A stretch of 64,000 nucleotides of DNA from G020354785 sp964534745 (GTDB taxonomy: Bacteria; Bacteroidota; Bacteroidia; Bacteroidales; UBA10428), in NCBI GenBank assembly GCA_964534745.1, contig CAZHQW010000003.1, positions 1 through 64,000 on the forward strand, given 5' to 3'. The position numbers were made by a program, and so were the translations under genes. The notes beneath the pieces are model-generated. The model saw only the letters and a program-made list of their open reading frames with translations, was not told the origin of the DNA and made no database searches. Below are positions 17,845 through 26,818 of this stretch, one piece after another. Within the stretch, counting starts at the first letter, position 1; each line of letters starts with the position of its first letter.

Positions 17845-19557
17845 ATGGAACACGTTATCTCTCTTGGCTGGATAGACTTGTTGATAATGGCAGTCTATAT
17901 TGTATTTGTGCTGGGTATTGGCTGGTTATTGAAGCGCTACATGCTCACTGCCACTGACTTCCTTGAAGCGGGTCGTTCGCTTCCTGCATGGATAACCGGA
18001 CTGGCTTTTATTTCTGCCAACCTTGGTGCCCTGGAAGTATTCGGTATGGCCGCATCAGGAGCAAAATATGGAATTAAAACCATACACTTCTACTGGATAG
18101 GAGCAATACCGGCGATGATCTTCCTGGCAATTTTTATGATGCCCTTCTACTATGGCTCAAAGGCACGCTCTGCCCCAGAATATTTAAAGCTGCGGTTTGA
18201 CGAAAAAACGAGGGGACTTAATGCTATTTCATTTGCCGTGATGACTGTATTTACCTCAGGCATATCAATGTTCGCCCTGGCTGAACTGATGAGAATTTTA
18301 TTGGGATGGGACTTTAATTTCAGCCTTATTCTTTCGGCACTTATTGTGCTCATTTACACCTACCTTGGCGGATTAACTTCTGCCATTTATAACGAGGTCC
18401 TGCAGTTCTTCCTTATTGTCATCGGCTTCCTGCCCCTTTCAATAATCGGGCTCATAAATGTCGGCGGATGGGAAGGATTAAAGGAAGCCTTAAGTGAGGT
18501 AGCAGTTGAAAGAGGATTCTCTGCCGGGGCTTACACAGCATCCTGGCAGGGTATGGGAAGCGCAGCAACAAATCCCATGGGGATACAATGGTTCGGACTA
18601 ATAATGGGACTGGGCTTCGTATTATCTTTTGGCTACTGGTGTACCAACTTTCTTGTAGTCCAGAGAGCAATGGCTGCAGGATCTATGCGTGCTGCACGCC
18701 GTACCCCTTTAATAGGGGCCATTCCTAAGATGTTCCTTCCTCTCCTGGTGATATTGCCAGGCATGATAGCATTAAAATTGTTAAATGATCCTGAAAGCGG
18801 CTTTGCATTGCTTCAGAAAGACGGATCAGATGATTTCAATTCCGTAATACCCATGATGCTTGGCCATTATTTTCCTACGGGATTACTGGGTCTCGGATTA
18901 ACTGCCCTTATGGCGTCATTTATGTCGGGCATGGCAGGAAATGTTACGGCATTTAATACTGTCTGGACTTATGATATATACCAGAGCTATATCAATCCGA
19001 ATAGGCCTGATAAACATTACCTGAGGGTCGGACAGTTTGCTACCGTATTCGGGGTTATTATAAGTATAGGCACAGCTTACCTTGCGGCACAGTTTGACAA
19101 TATAATGGACTTTATCCAGCTTGTATTTGCGTTTGTCAATGCCCCGTTATTTGCCACGTTCCTGCTGGGCATGTTCTGGAAACGGTCCACGGGCCACGGC
19201 GCCTTTTACGGACTGCTTGCAGGGATAATAGCAGCAACAGTGCATCACGGATTAACCCTTACAGCAGGTGAGGCAATTGGCATAAAAGGAGGTTGGATCC
19301 ATGTCTTTCATCAATATCCCAGTGAAATGGCATTGTCATTCTGGACAGCCATATGGGCATTTGTCGTATGTTTTATATTTACTATTATAGTATCATTCAG
19401 CACACAAAGGACCAAATCTGATAATGAATTAAAAGGTCTTGTATACTCGATGACACCAAAGTATAAAGAAGAGGGTGAAAAATGGTATCAAAGCAATATA
19501 GCACTGGCTATTCTAGTCGGGGCCATGGCAATAGTCTTAAGTATATTATTCTGGTAA
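17845..19557 (+). CDS. sodium:solute symporter (SSS family), probable galactose transporter
   Basis: A 570-residue protein with about 14 membrane segments and typical SSS-family blocks: FLEAGRSLPAWITGLAFISANLGALEV near the N terminus, and SAIYNEVLQFFLI, resembling the sodium-symporter signature. The relatives are sodium/glucose-galactose cotransporters (SGLT-like). The substrate is inferred as galactose from position between galK and galT/galM. A 71-residue two-helix protein is encoded 11 bases downstream and probably translated with it. Confidence 0.9.
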   Translation: MEHVISLGWIDLLIMAVYIVFVLGIGWLLKRYMLTATDFLEAGRSLPAWITGLAFISANLGALEVFGMAASGAKYGIKTIHFYWIGAIPAMIFLAIFMMPFYYGSKARSAPEYLKLRFDEKTRGLNAISFAVMTVFTSGISMFALAELMRILLGWDFNFSLILSALIVLIYTYLGGLTSAIYNEVLQFFLIVIGFLPLSIIGLINVGGWEGLKEALSEVAVERGFSAGAYTASWQGMGSAATNPMGIQWFGLIMGLGFVLSFGYWCTNFLVVQRAMAAGSMRAARRTPLIGAIPKMFLPLLVILPGMIALKLLNDPESGFALLQKDGSDDFNSVIPMMLGHYFPTGLLGLGLTALMASFMSGMAGNVTAFNTVWTYDIYQSYINPNRPDKHYLRVGQFATVFGVIISIGTAYLAAQFDNIMDFIQLVFAFVNAPLFATFLLGMFWKRSTGHGAFYGLLAGIIAATVHHGLTLTAGEAIGIKGGWIHVFHQYPSEMALSFWTAIWAFVVCFIFTIIVSFSTQRTKSDNELKGLVYSMTPKYKEEGEKWYQSNIALAILVGAMAIVLSILFW

Positions 19558-19568
19558 AAACTTAAATT

Positions 19569-19784
19569 ATGGGCGTAGATATTAAACTTCCAATCGGATT
19601 AATGTTCACAATACTCGGGATTATATTGACTATCCACGGATTTCTTACAGTGGCAAATGCCGAGCTTTATAAAAAGTCCCTTGGTATAAATATAAATCTC
19701 TGGGTCGGACTGTCAATGCTTGTTTTTGGCATTTTTATGCTGGCGCTTTCAAAAAAACTTAAACGTCCCGAGGCAAAAAAATAA
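19569..19784 (+). CDS. small two-helix membrane protein beside symporter
   Basis: A 71-residue protein with two hydrophobic helices (about 7-27 and 43-60), a short polar loop between them and a positively charged tail (KKLKRPEAKK), which predicts an in-facing C terminus. It has no recognisable family. Its 11-base distance from the SSS symporter suggests an accessory or stabilising subunit, by analogy with other small partners of SSS transporters; this is inference. Confidence 0.65.
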   Translation: MGVDIKLPIGLMFTILGIILTIHGFLTVANAELYKKSLGININLWVGLSMLVFGIFMLALSKKLKRPEAKK

Positions 19785-19789
19785 CAATT

Positions 19790-19812
19790 GTCCGGTAACC
19801 GGGACTATTTTT
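19790..19812 (+). terminator. probable terminator between convergent symporter and galT units
   Basis: TCCGG and CCGGGA form a short GC-rich stem with one bulged G around a TAA loop, followed by a T-rich tract at 19808-19813. It overlaps the galT stop (19805-19807). The hairpin is weak. Confidence 0.4.
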
Positions 19813-20851
19813 TCTTATAATGTACTTCAGGCAGGTCTCTTAGCCTTTGTGTACTTATTTCAGGGGTAATATCCCTTTGCGGATTGGCAAGCATCTCATA
19901 GCCTACCATGAACTTTTTTATCGTTGCCGACCTCAGCAGGGGAGGGTAAAAATGCATGTGGAAATGCCATTCGGGATGATCCCTGCCATCGGTGGGACTC
20001 TGGTGTATACCTGCAGAATAAGGAAAAGAGACTTCAAAAAGATTGTCATATATTATTGTGAGTCTTCTCAATATATCGGCAAACAACTGTTTTTCTTCTT
20101 CTGACATTAATCCTATGTTCTGCAAATGGTTCCTGCTTATAATAAGTGTCTCAAAGGGCCATATCCCCCAGAACGGCGATACTACAACAAATCCTTCGTT
20201 TTCAATTACAACCCTTTCCCCCTTTTCAAGTTCCTTTTCAAGATATACAGAGAGCATGCTTCTTTTATTGCTGTCATAAAACTTCTTCAGATTATGACAT
20301 TCCTTTAAAGGCTCTGCAGGTATTGATTCCTGGGCCCAAATCTGTCCGTGGGGATGAGGGTTGCTGCATCCCATGACGCTGCCCTTATTTTCGAAAATCT
20401 GTACATAATTAATATAATCAAGCCCGCCAATCTCAAGGTATTCCCTCTGCCACACATCAACTACCTTTTTTATTTCCCCTGTATTCATCTCAGGAAGGGT
20501 CAGGTCATGCCTCGGTGAAAAGATTATGACCTTGCACAATCCTCTTTCACTTCTGGCAAAAAATGTCTCGCCATCATTGTATTCGCCCTCAGGGATATCA
20601 GGTTTCAGTGCGCTGAAATCATTAACAAATACAAAAATGTCCTCATATTCAGGATTCCTTGCCCCTCCCGCCCTTTTATTGCCGGGACATAAGTAACACC
20701 CGGTATCATATGGGGGAAGCTTTTCTTCCCGTAGCTTTTCAACCTGCCCCTGCCATGGCCTCTTTGCCCTGTGAGGTGAAACCAGCAGCCACTCTCCTGT
20801 CAGCGGATTATATCTTTCATGCGGGTGTTCAGAGAAATCAAACTTAACCAT
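19805..20851 (-). CDS. galT: galactose-1-phosphate uridylyltransferase
   Basis: GalT exchanges UMP between UDP-glucose and galactose-1-phosphate. The 348-residue protein has the active-site HPHGQ motif with His166-Pro-His168, the nucleophilic histidine being the second. It also has CYLC (52-55, a zinc site in the family), the N-terminal HERYNPLTGEW, and WHFHMHFYPP late in the protein. Unlike galK and galM, it is on the minus strand, so the pathway is split between opposing transcripts. No galE is seen in the window. Confidence 0.95.
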   Translation of the reverse strand: MVKFDFSEHPHERYNPLTGEWLLVSPHRAKRPWQGQVEKLREEKLPPYDTGCYLCPGNKRAGGARNPEYEDIFVFVNDFSALKPDIPEGEYNDGETFFARSERGLCKVIIFSPRHDLTLPEMNTGEIKKVVDVWQREYLEIGGLDYINYVQIFENKGSVMGCSNPHPHGQIWAQESIPAEPLKECHNLKKFYDSNKRSMLSVYLEKELEKGERVVIENEGFVVVSPFWGIWPFETLIISRNHLQNIGLMSEEEKQLFADILRRLTIIYDNLFEVSFPYSAGIHQSPTDGRDHPEWHFHMHFYPPLLRSATIKKFMVGYEMLANPQRDITPEISTQRLRDLPEVHYKKK

Positions 20852-20962
20852 AATGTCTTATTCTATTTATTATAATCAATATTAGTATTAATTTATCATA
20901 TTTTTAAAATTTGAATTATTTTTCTTATTTTGGCCGCCTAAACGAATAATAATCCCCGCTTT

Positions 20963-22015
20963 ATGAATATCAAAAAAGAACTTTTCGGTAAAACCGGCGA
21001 TAATAAGGAAGTCCACATTTTCAACCTTCAGAATAATAACGGCATAACGGTTAAAATTACCAACTATGGAGGTATAATAACATATCTTTCAGCTCCTGAC
21101 AGGGAAGGCAAATTTGATAATATAGTCCTTGGATTTGACAGCCTGGAAGAATATACCAGTCCCTCCTATATTAAGGGATGCCCATATCTGGGCGCAATTA
21201 TTGGAAGATATGCCAACAGGATAGCAAACGGCACATTTTCAGTTGAAGGAAAGCAGTATAAACTTGTCCTTAATGACGGCCCCAACCACCTGCATGGAGG
21301 TACAAAAGGATTCGATAAGGTTTTATGGGATGCGAGCGAATTCCGGTCCGGTAACCTTACGGGACTGAGGTTGGATTATTTCAGCAAGGATATGGAAGAA
21401 GGATATCCCGGAAATTTGAATATTACCGTAATATACTCCCTGACAGACCAGAATGAGCTGAAAATTGAATACAGGGGACAAATAGATAAAGCTTGTCCGG
21501 TGAACCTTACACAGCACAGTTATTTCAACCTCAACAGTATGAACAGTGATATCCTTGGGCATGCACTATACCTCAATGCAGACAAATATAGCATAGCTGA
21601 CGATACCTTTATCCCTACGGGTGAGCTGGCACATGTAGCAAATACACCACTGGATTTCCTCAATCCCAGGAAAATAGGGGAAAGAATAAAAATGCTTGAG
21701 ATCGGGTATGATCACAATTTCGTTCTCAACAAACAGGAAGAAGACGAACTGTCACTGGCAGCAAGAGTAACGGATGAAACAACAGGCCGTATACTCGAAA
21801 TGTATACTACTGAACCGGGTGTCCAGTTTTATTCGGGCAACTTTCTGAATGGAACATTTACAGATGCAGTAGGGATAAAAATGAATAAACGTTACGGCTT
21901 TTGTCTTGAAGCACAGCATTACCCCGATTCACCGAACAAACCGGACTTCCCGTCAAGTATCCTTACTCCTGAAAAGAAATATTTTCAGCTTACTGTATAT
22001 AAGTTCCTGGTTTAA
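20963..22015 (+). CDS. galM: aldose 1-epimerase (mutarotase)
   Basis: GalM interconverts alpha and beta anomers of galactose and related aldoses ahead of galactokinase. The 350-residue protein carries LNDGPNHLHGG (about residues 94-104), the active-site block LTQHSYFNL, and the C-terminal CLEAQHYPDSPN motif. No signal peptide is visible, so it should act in the cytoplasm. It is divergent from galT, with a 111-base AT-rich region between them that must hold both promoters; no exact TAnnTTTG is seen there. Confidence 0.94.
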   Translation: MNIKKELFGKTGDNKEVHIFNLQNNNGITVKITNYGGIITYLSAPDREGKFDNIVLGFDSLEEYTSPSYIKGCPYLGAIIGRYANRIANGTFSVEGKQYKLVLNDGPNHLHGGTKGFDKVLWDASEFRSGNLTGLRLDYFSKDMEEGYPGNLNITVIYSLTDQNELKIEYRGQIDKACPVNLTQHSYFNLNSMNSDILGHALYLNADKYSIADDTFIPTGELAHVANTPLDFLNPRKIGERIKMLEIGYDHNFVLNKQEEDELSLAARVTDETTGRILEMYTTEPGVQFYSGNFLNGTFTDAVGIKMNKRYGFCLEAQHYPDSPNKPDFPSSILTPEKKYFQLTVYKFLV

Positions 22016-22036
22016 AATAGATGCCTGTAAAATATA

Positions 22037-22255
22037 CTATTTGCATATATCCCTGTATATCTCAAGAATGCTGTTCTTGTATTCCTGAGGCGCTTCAATA
22101 TGGCCCCAGCCCTTCTGTAACTGGAAAATGCCATCATAGGCTGAATCATAATAAGATCTTATCACATGGGGTATATTCCTGTCTTTTAATATGGGACTGA
22201 TTAGATTGGCTTCTATTTCATTCCTTAAAATTACAACCTTGATATTCCTTGCCAT
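22037..22255 (-). CDS. DUF2007 family protein (putative signal-transducing protein)
   Basis: A 72-residue protein of the DUF2007 type: an amino-terminal beta strand KVVILRNEIEANLI, a central IPHVIRSYYDS and a C-terminal helix. I place the start at the ATG at 22255 (MARNIKV). The longer frame to 22294 only adds an AT-rich hydrophobic stretch that family members lack. The function is unknown; the fold is similar to PII/ACT-like ligand-binding domains. It converges with galM, 21 bases apart. Confidence 0.72.
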   Translation of the reverse strand: MARNIKVVILRNEIEANLISPILKDRNIPHVIRSYYDSAYDGIFQLQKGWGHIEAPQEYKNSILEIYRDICK

Positions 22256-22310
22256 TAATATTATTTTTAATATAACATTAATCAAAAATAACAATTTATT
22301 CCTTTCATGA

Positions 22311-22318
22311 TAATTTTG
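22311..22318 (+). promoter_or_regulatory. possible -7 promoter element before the GH3 gene
   Basis: TAATTTTG matches TAnnTTTG and would give a leader of about 50 bases before the ATG at 22379. No -33 element is visible. Confidence 0.35.
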
Positions 22319-22378
22319 ATATTTTTATGGATAATTTTTCTTATTCTTTAATTTTACATTGCACTAAATTCATAATAT

Positions 22379-23917
22379 ATGCCTTTGATTACTTCCATAG
22401 TAAACTGGCTTAATATAAAAAGGGTCTATCAGATAGAACTGACAAAAAAATATCCTTATGATATACAGCAGGAGCTGCTGTTCAAGCTTCTTAACAAGGC
22501 AGTAGATACAGAATGGGGTAAAAAATATGATTTTGCATCTATTGACAGTATTCAGTCATTCCAGCAGCGTATCCCCATACAGACATACGAAGATGTAAAA
22601 CCTTATATCAGCCGTTTGCGCAAAGGGGAAAGCAATCTGTTATGGCCGGGGGAAATTAAATGGTTTGCCAAATCATCAGGGACAACAAGCGACAAGAGCA
22701 AATATATCCCGGTAAGCAAAGATAGCCTTGAAGAGTGCCATTTCAGGGGAGGGAGGGATGTTCTTGCTATTTATACATATAATAATCCTGATTCAAAAAT
22801 ATTTTCCGGGAAAGGACTTACCCTCGGAGGAAGCCACAAGATAGATAACTTCAACAACCAGTCATACTACGGCGACCTTTCAGCTATCCTTATTGAGAAC
22901 CTGCCATTCTGGACCGAGTTTATTCGTACTCCAAGCTTTGAAGTGGCATTGCTCGACAAGTGGGAAGAAAAAGTCGAAAAAATCGCCAGGGAAACAGTTA
23001 ATGAAAATGTTACAAATATTGCCGGTGTCCCTTCGTGGAACTTGGTTATGATCAAATATATTCTTAAATATGCAAAGAAGGATAACCTGCTGGATATATG
23101 GCCCAACCTGGAGCTTTTTATTCACGGAGGGGTAAACTTTACTCCTTACAGAGAACAGTTCAGGAAGATAATCCCTTCTGAAAATATGCATTACCTTGAA
23201 ACATATAATGCTTCAGAGGGCTTTTTTGCTATACAGGATGAACCTGATAAAAGTGATATGTTATTAATGCTGGATTACGGCATCTTTTATGAATTTATTC
23301 CGGTCAGCGAAATAGATAATCCGTCTCCAAAGGCATATAATATCAGCGAAGTTAAAAAAAATGTGAACTATGCCATGATTATTACTACCAATGGCGGGCT
23401 CTGGCGTTACCTTATAGGGGATACGGTGAAATTCACATCTGTATACCCGCATAAAATAGTAATCTCAGGAAGGACAAAACATTTTATCAATGCTTTTGGA
23501 GAGGAGATCATAATCGATAATGCTGAGAAAGCTCTTAAAATAGCCTGTGAAAAAACTAATGCAGAAATATCGGATTATACGGCAGCCCCCGTCTTTATGA
23601 CCCATGACAAAAAGGGAGCACATGAATGGCTTATCGAATTTACAGTTCCCCCGGCAGATCCCGATTACTTTACTTCCATTCTTGACCATGCCCTGATGTC
23701 TCTGAATTCAGATTATGAGGCAAAACGATATAAAGACATAACTCTTGATAAACCAATTGTCAGGCTGGCTGAAAAAGGTACTTTTTATCAATGGCTAAAG
23801 GCAAAAGAAAAGTTGGGGGGCCAGAATAAAGTGCCGCGGCTGGCAAATGACAGAAAATATATTGATGAGCTGCTGAAAATAGACATGCAACTTAGAGGTA
23901 AACAGGAATCCAGTTAA
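22379..23917 (+). CDS. GH3-family acyl-adenylate-forming enzyme
   Basis: A 512-residue member of the GH3 auxin-responsive family, ANL-superfamily enzymes that in plants conjugate acyl acids (auxin, jasmonate) to amino acids. The ATP-binding P-loop-like KSSGTTSDKSKYIPV (about residues 101-115) and later GLWRYLIGDTV and GRTKHFINAFGEE blocks are diagnostic. The length is typical of bacterial GH3 proteins. The bacterial substrate is unknown; acyl-amino-acid synthesis is a family-based guess. A deoxynucleoside kinase follows 54 bases downstream on the same strand. Confidence 0.88.
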   Translation: MPLITSIVNWLNIKRVYQIELTKKYPYDIQQELLFKLLNKAVDTEWGKKYDFASIDSIQSFQQRIPIQTYEDVKPYISRLRKGESNLLWPGEIKWFAKSSGTTSDKSKYIPVSKDSLEECHFRGGRDVLAIYTYNNPDSKIFSGKGLTLGGSHKIDNFNNQSYYGDLSAILIENLPFWTEFIRTPSFEVALLDKWEEKVEKIARETVNENVTNIAGVPSWNLVMIKYILKYAKKDNLLDIWPNLELFIHGGVNFTPYREQFRKIIPSENMHYLETYNASEGFFAIQDEPDKSDMLLMLDYGIFYEFIPVSEIDNPSPKAYNISEVKKNVNYAMIITTNGGLWRYLIGDTVKFTSVYPHKIVISGRTKHFINAFGEEIIIDNAEKALKIACEKTNAEISDYTAAPVFMTHDKKGAHEWLIEFTVPPADPDYFTSILDHALMSLNSDYEAKRYKDITLDKPIVRLAEKGTFYQWLKAKEKLGGQNKVPRLANDRKYIDELLKIDMQLRGKQESS

Positions 23918-23971
23918 ATATATAATAAAAATAATTTGTACATTAGTACGCCCTATTTAACCCAAACAATT

Positions 23972-24589
23972 ATGCATATAGCTGTAGCAGGTAACATCGG
24001 ATCAGGAAAAACCACACTTACAAGGCTGCTTTCGAAACACTACGGATGGGAAGCACATTATGAGGATATTGAAGATAACCCGTATCTGAATGACTTTTAT
24101 AACGACATGCAGCGCTGGTCATTCAATCTTCAGATCTATTTCCTGAACAGCAGGTTTAACCATATTCTGTCTTTCAGAAAATCAGGCAAGACGCTGATTC
24201 AGGACAGAACAATTTACGAAGATGCATACATTTTTGCGCCTAACCTCCATTCTATGGGTTTAATGTCAACACGTGACTTTGAAAATTATTTTACTCTGTT
24301 CAATCTTATGAGCTCCCTGATTCAACCTCCCGACCTGGTTATTTATCTAAGGGCTTCTGTGCCAACACTTGTAAAGCAAATTCAAAAAAGAGGCAGAAAG
24401 TATGAAGAAAATATAAGGCTTGATTACCTGAAGCGCCTTAATGAAAGATATGAAGCATGGATTGAAACTTATAACCTAAACAAACTGCTGATTATTGATG
24501 TTGATAATAATAATTTCTCTGATAATCCCGAAGATTTGAGCATTGTAATTGATAAGGTCAATGCCGAAATTCACGGCTTGTTTAAATAG
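23972..24589 (+). CDS. deoxynucleoside kinase
   Basis: A 205-residue dNK/dCK-dGK family kinase that phosphorylates deoxynucleosides for nucleotide salvage. The P-loop GNIGSGKTT (7-15), the ERS/DRS-type motif QDRTIYEDA (about 82-90) and the LID-like KQIQKRGRKYEENI are visible. I choose the ATG at 23972, where the conserved HIAVAGNIG begins; the frame is open upstream to a TTG at 23936, but that extension is not family-like. Base specificity cannot be assigned. Confidence 0.9.
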   Translation: MHIAVAGNIGSGKTTLTRLLSKHYGWEAHYEDIEDNPYLNDFYNDMQRWSFNLQIYFLNSRFNHILSFRKSGKTLIQDRTIYEDAYIFAPNLHSMGLMSTRDFENYFTLFNLMSSLIQPPDLVIYLRASVPTLVKQIQKRGRKYEENIRLDYLKRLNERYEAWIETYNLNKLLIIDVDNNNFSDNPEDLSIVIDKVNAEIHGLFK

Positions 24590-24604
24590 GACTGTATAAA
24601 TCGA

Positions 24605-24979
24605 TTATGCGGCTTCAGAGTATTCATGATAGTAAAACCTTGCCCTCAGCAGCATCTCCTCAAATATCTGTCCTGTCTCCAGGGTATCATCATCTCCCTC
24701 TTCATAATGCCAGTTAATAACTATTTCCCTGACATTCCTGTTGGCATCCAGTACCTTGAGTAAGTCGAGAAGCTTCTTTACTGAAGCACTGTTTATGTAC
24801 TCAAGATTTATGTTTATGTTTGCCTTTTCTGCTTTGAGCGCGGTAACCCACACAAATAAAGGCTCATAGAACCTTGTAACAGCAACAGGACATGATTTTC
24901 CTTCAACAAGCAATTCCCCACTATCAAAAAACTCAACTCTCGGTGTATCAACCGTACCTTTAATGATTAGATTTTCCAT
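24605..24979 (-). CDS. SiaC-family (DUF1987) regulatory phosphoprotein, copy 2
   Basis: A 124-residue paralogue of the 14827-15195 protein with the same block order: ENLIIKGTVDTPRVEF, INLEYINSASVKKL (57-70), VINWHYEEGDDDTLETG. At the presumed phosphosite this copy has Ser64-Ala65-Ser66 after Asn63, so a phosphorylatable Ser is kept where copy 1 has Cys. I start at the ATG at 24979; the frame is open to 25015 but the extra residues are not conserved. The acidic EEGDDDTLE run fits the family. No SiaA/SiaB/SiaD genes are adjacent. Confidence 0.78.
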   Translation of the reverse strand: MENLIIKGTVDTPRVEFFDSGELLVEGKSCPVAVTRFYEPLFVWVTALKAEKANININLEYINSASVKKLLDLLKVLDANRNVREIVINWHYEEGDDDTLETGQIFEEMLLRARFYYHEYSEAA

Positions 24980-25379
24980 ATTATTCTCAAGTTGTATAAT
25001 ATAATTGTTGTGCAACCTATTCTACGGACAGATTAAAATAAAGATTAATACTATTGACTAATAAATAAGTTATTTTGATAAGGCTGTAATTTTTACATGG
25101 GAATTATTTTAATACAATAATTATTTTGGCTATAATTGCAGCTTTTATTGTTATTAGTAAAATATAATAAAGAGAAAGGAAGGAGAACAATGTTAATTTT
25201 TACAACCCGCCTTTGACCGTATTTTGCCTGTCTGGTAAAATATAAGATTCTGAATCCATTATACCCCTGGTTTAATATAATTCATGAAATTATATATGAC
25301 ACCAGGAATAATTTCATTACAATAAATATATTATTGATAATCATATAATAATTTAAAGTTAATTAAAGTATAACATTAT
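24980..25379. other. 400-base AT-rich non-coding region before the MATE gene
   Basis: No family-like gene is found in either strand. The region contains a purine-rich AGGAAGGAG just before an ATG at 25190 whose frame is only eight codons long, and a hairpin at 25266-25306. It is presumably the promoter and leader for the MATE gene and the upstream region of the second SiaC gene. No exact TAnnTTTG element is seen. Confidence 0.5.
25266..25306 (+). other. imperfect long hairpin in MATE leader
   Basis: CCTGGT (25266-25271) pairs with ACCAGG (25301-25306), and the inner arms TATAATT/AATTATA also pair, with a small bulge, around CATGA. No T tract follows, so it is not a terminator. It could be an RNA structure in the leader or a protein-binding dyad. 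Confidence 0.4.
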
Positions 25380-26765
25380 ATGCCTGAAATATTAAAAGAC
25401 ATACTGGAATCAATAAAAGGCACAGAGCAGGATTTTACAAAAGGTAAAATTGGCAGGGCAATTATTTTACTATCAATACCCATGGTACTTGAAATGGCAA
25501 TGGAATCGATTTTTGCGCTGACTGATATTTTCTTTGTTTCAAGGCTCGGAGAAGATGCAGTGGCTGCAGTAGGCATAACTGAATCTATTATGACATTTAT
25601 GTATGCCATTGGAGGTGGATTGAGCATAGCTGCAACAGGCATGATAGCCAGGCGTATCGGGGAAAAAAGGCCTGATAAAGCCTCTGTCGCGGCTGCACAG
25701 GCAATTATTGCAGGCCTTATCATATCAATCCTTCTGGCAATCCCCGGCGTTATTATGACCACAGATATATTAAAACTAATGGGACTTGAAAAGAGTGTTA
25801 TCGAGTCGGGATACAAATATACACGTATAATGCTGGCCGGAAACGGTATAATTATACTGCTCTTTGTCAATAATGCTATATTCAGGAGTGCTGGTGATGC
25901 TGCAATATCAATGAGGGTATTATGGTTTGCCAATATTACAAATATATTGCTGGATCCCTGCCTGATATTCGGACTGGGTCCCTTCCCCAAGCTGGGCGTT
26001 GCAGGTGCTGCCATTGCCACTACAATTGGCCGCGGATCAGCAATCATTTACCAGTTTTATTTGCTCAACAGGGGCACAAACAGGATACAACTGAAACTTA
26101 GATATATTATTCCCAGGATAAACATAATGGTACAGCTGCTTAAACTTTCAGGAGGTGGCATTGGACAGTACCTGATTGCAACGGCAAGCTGGATTGCCCT
26201 CTACAGGATAGTGGCCGAATTCGGAAAGGAAGCTGTTGCCGGCTATACTATTGCGCTGAGAATAATCATCTTTGCATTGCTGCCTTCATGGGGCATGAGC
26301 AATGCCGCTGCAACCCTGGTAGGACAGAACCTTGGTGCCAATAAGCCGCAGAGAGCTGCACGCTCGGTACTTATCACAAGCATTGCCAATGCACTTTTCC
26401 TGTTAATTATAGCTCTTGTACTGGTTGTAATACCTGACTTATTTATCGGCTTCTTTCACCAGAAACCCGAGGTGGAAGAAATTGCTGTCGCAAGCCTGAG
26501 AATAATCAGCTATGGTTTTGTATTTTATGCCGTAGGAATGGTTATTACCCAGTCATTTAACGGGGCAGGCGATACATATACACCGACAGTACTGAACTTT
26601 ATATGTTTCTGGCTTATTGAGATACCGCTTGCCTATAGCCTGTCTATTATAAACGGATTCAATGAAAGGGGCGTATTCTGGGCTATAGTCATCGCTGAAT
26701 CGATTCTCACAACCCTTGGAATTATAATATTTTACAGAGGGAAGTGGAAGCTGCGGAAAGTATAA
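25380..26765 (+). CDS. MATE-family multidrug/sodium antiporter
   Basis: A 461-residue inner-membrane protein with twelve hydrophobic segments in two six-helix halves, typical of MATE exporters. It has the short cytoplasmic N-terminal arm, the VLEMAMESIFALTDIFFVSRLG block in helix 1, and the corresponding YTIALRI and FNGAGDTYTPT blocks in the second half. Such proteins expel cationic or polyphenolic compounds using sodium or proton gradients; the substrate is unknown. UPF0316 follows closely on the same strand. Confidence 0.9.
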   Translation: MPEILKDILESIKGTEQDFTKGKIGRAIILLSIPMVLEMAMESIFALTDIFFVSRLGEDAVAAVGITESIMTFMYAIGGGLSIAATGMIARRIGEKRPDKASVAAAQAIIAGLIISILLAIPGVIMTTDILKLMGLEKSVIESGYKYTRIMLAGNGIIILLFVNNAIFRSAGDAAISMRVLWFANITNILLDPCLIFGLGPFPKLGVAGAAIATTIGRGSAIIYQFYLLNRGTNRIQLKLRYIIPRINIMVQLLKLSGGGIGQYLIATASWIALYRIVAEFGKEAVAGYTIALRIIIFALLPSWGMSNAAATLVGQNLGANKPQRAARSVLITSIANALFLLIIALVLVVIPDLFIGFFHQKPEVEEIAVASLRIISYGFVFYAVGMVITQSFNGAGDTYTPTVLNFICFWLIEIPLAYSLSIINGFNERGVFWAIVIAESILTTLGIIIFYRGKWKLRKV

Positions 26766-26818
26766 TTTATGTCAAGTATTATTTATTAACTAATTTTACA
26801 ATATATAATGTTTCAATT

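Noticed and set aside
25190..25216. Eight-codon ORF with a good ribosome-binding site as a real gene
   Set aside because: Too short to support by sequence; kept only as a leader-peptide possibility in the findings.
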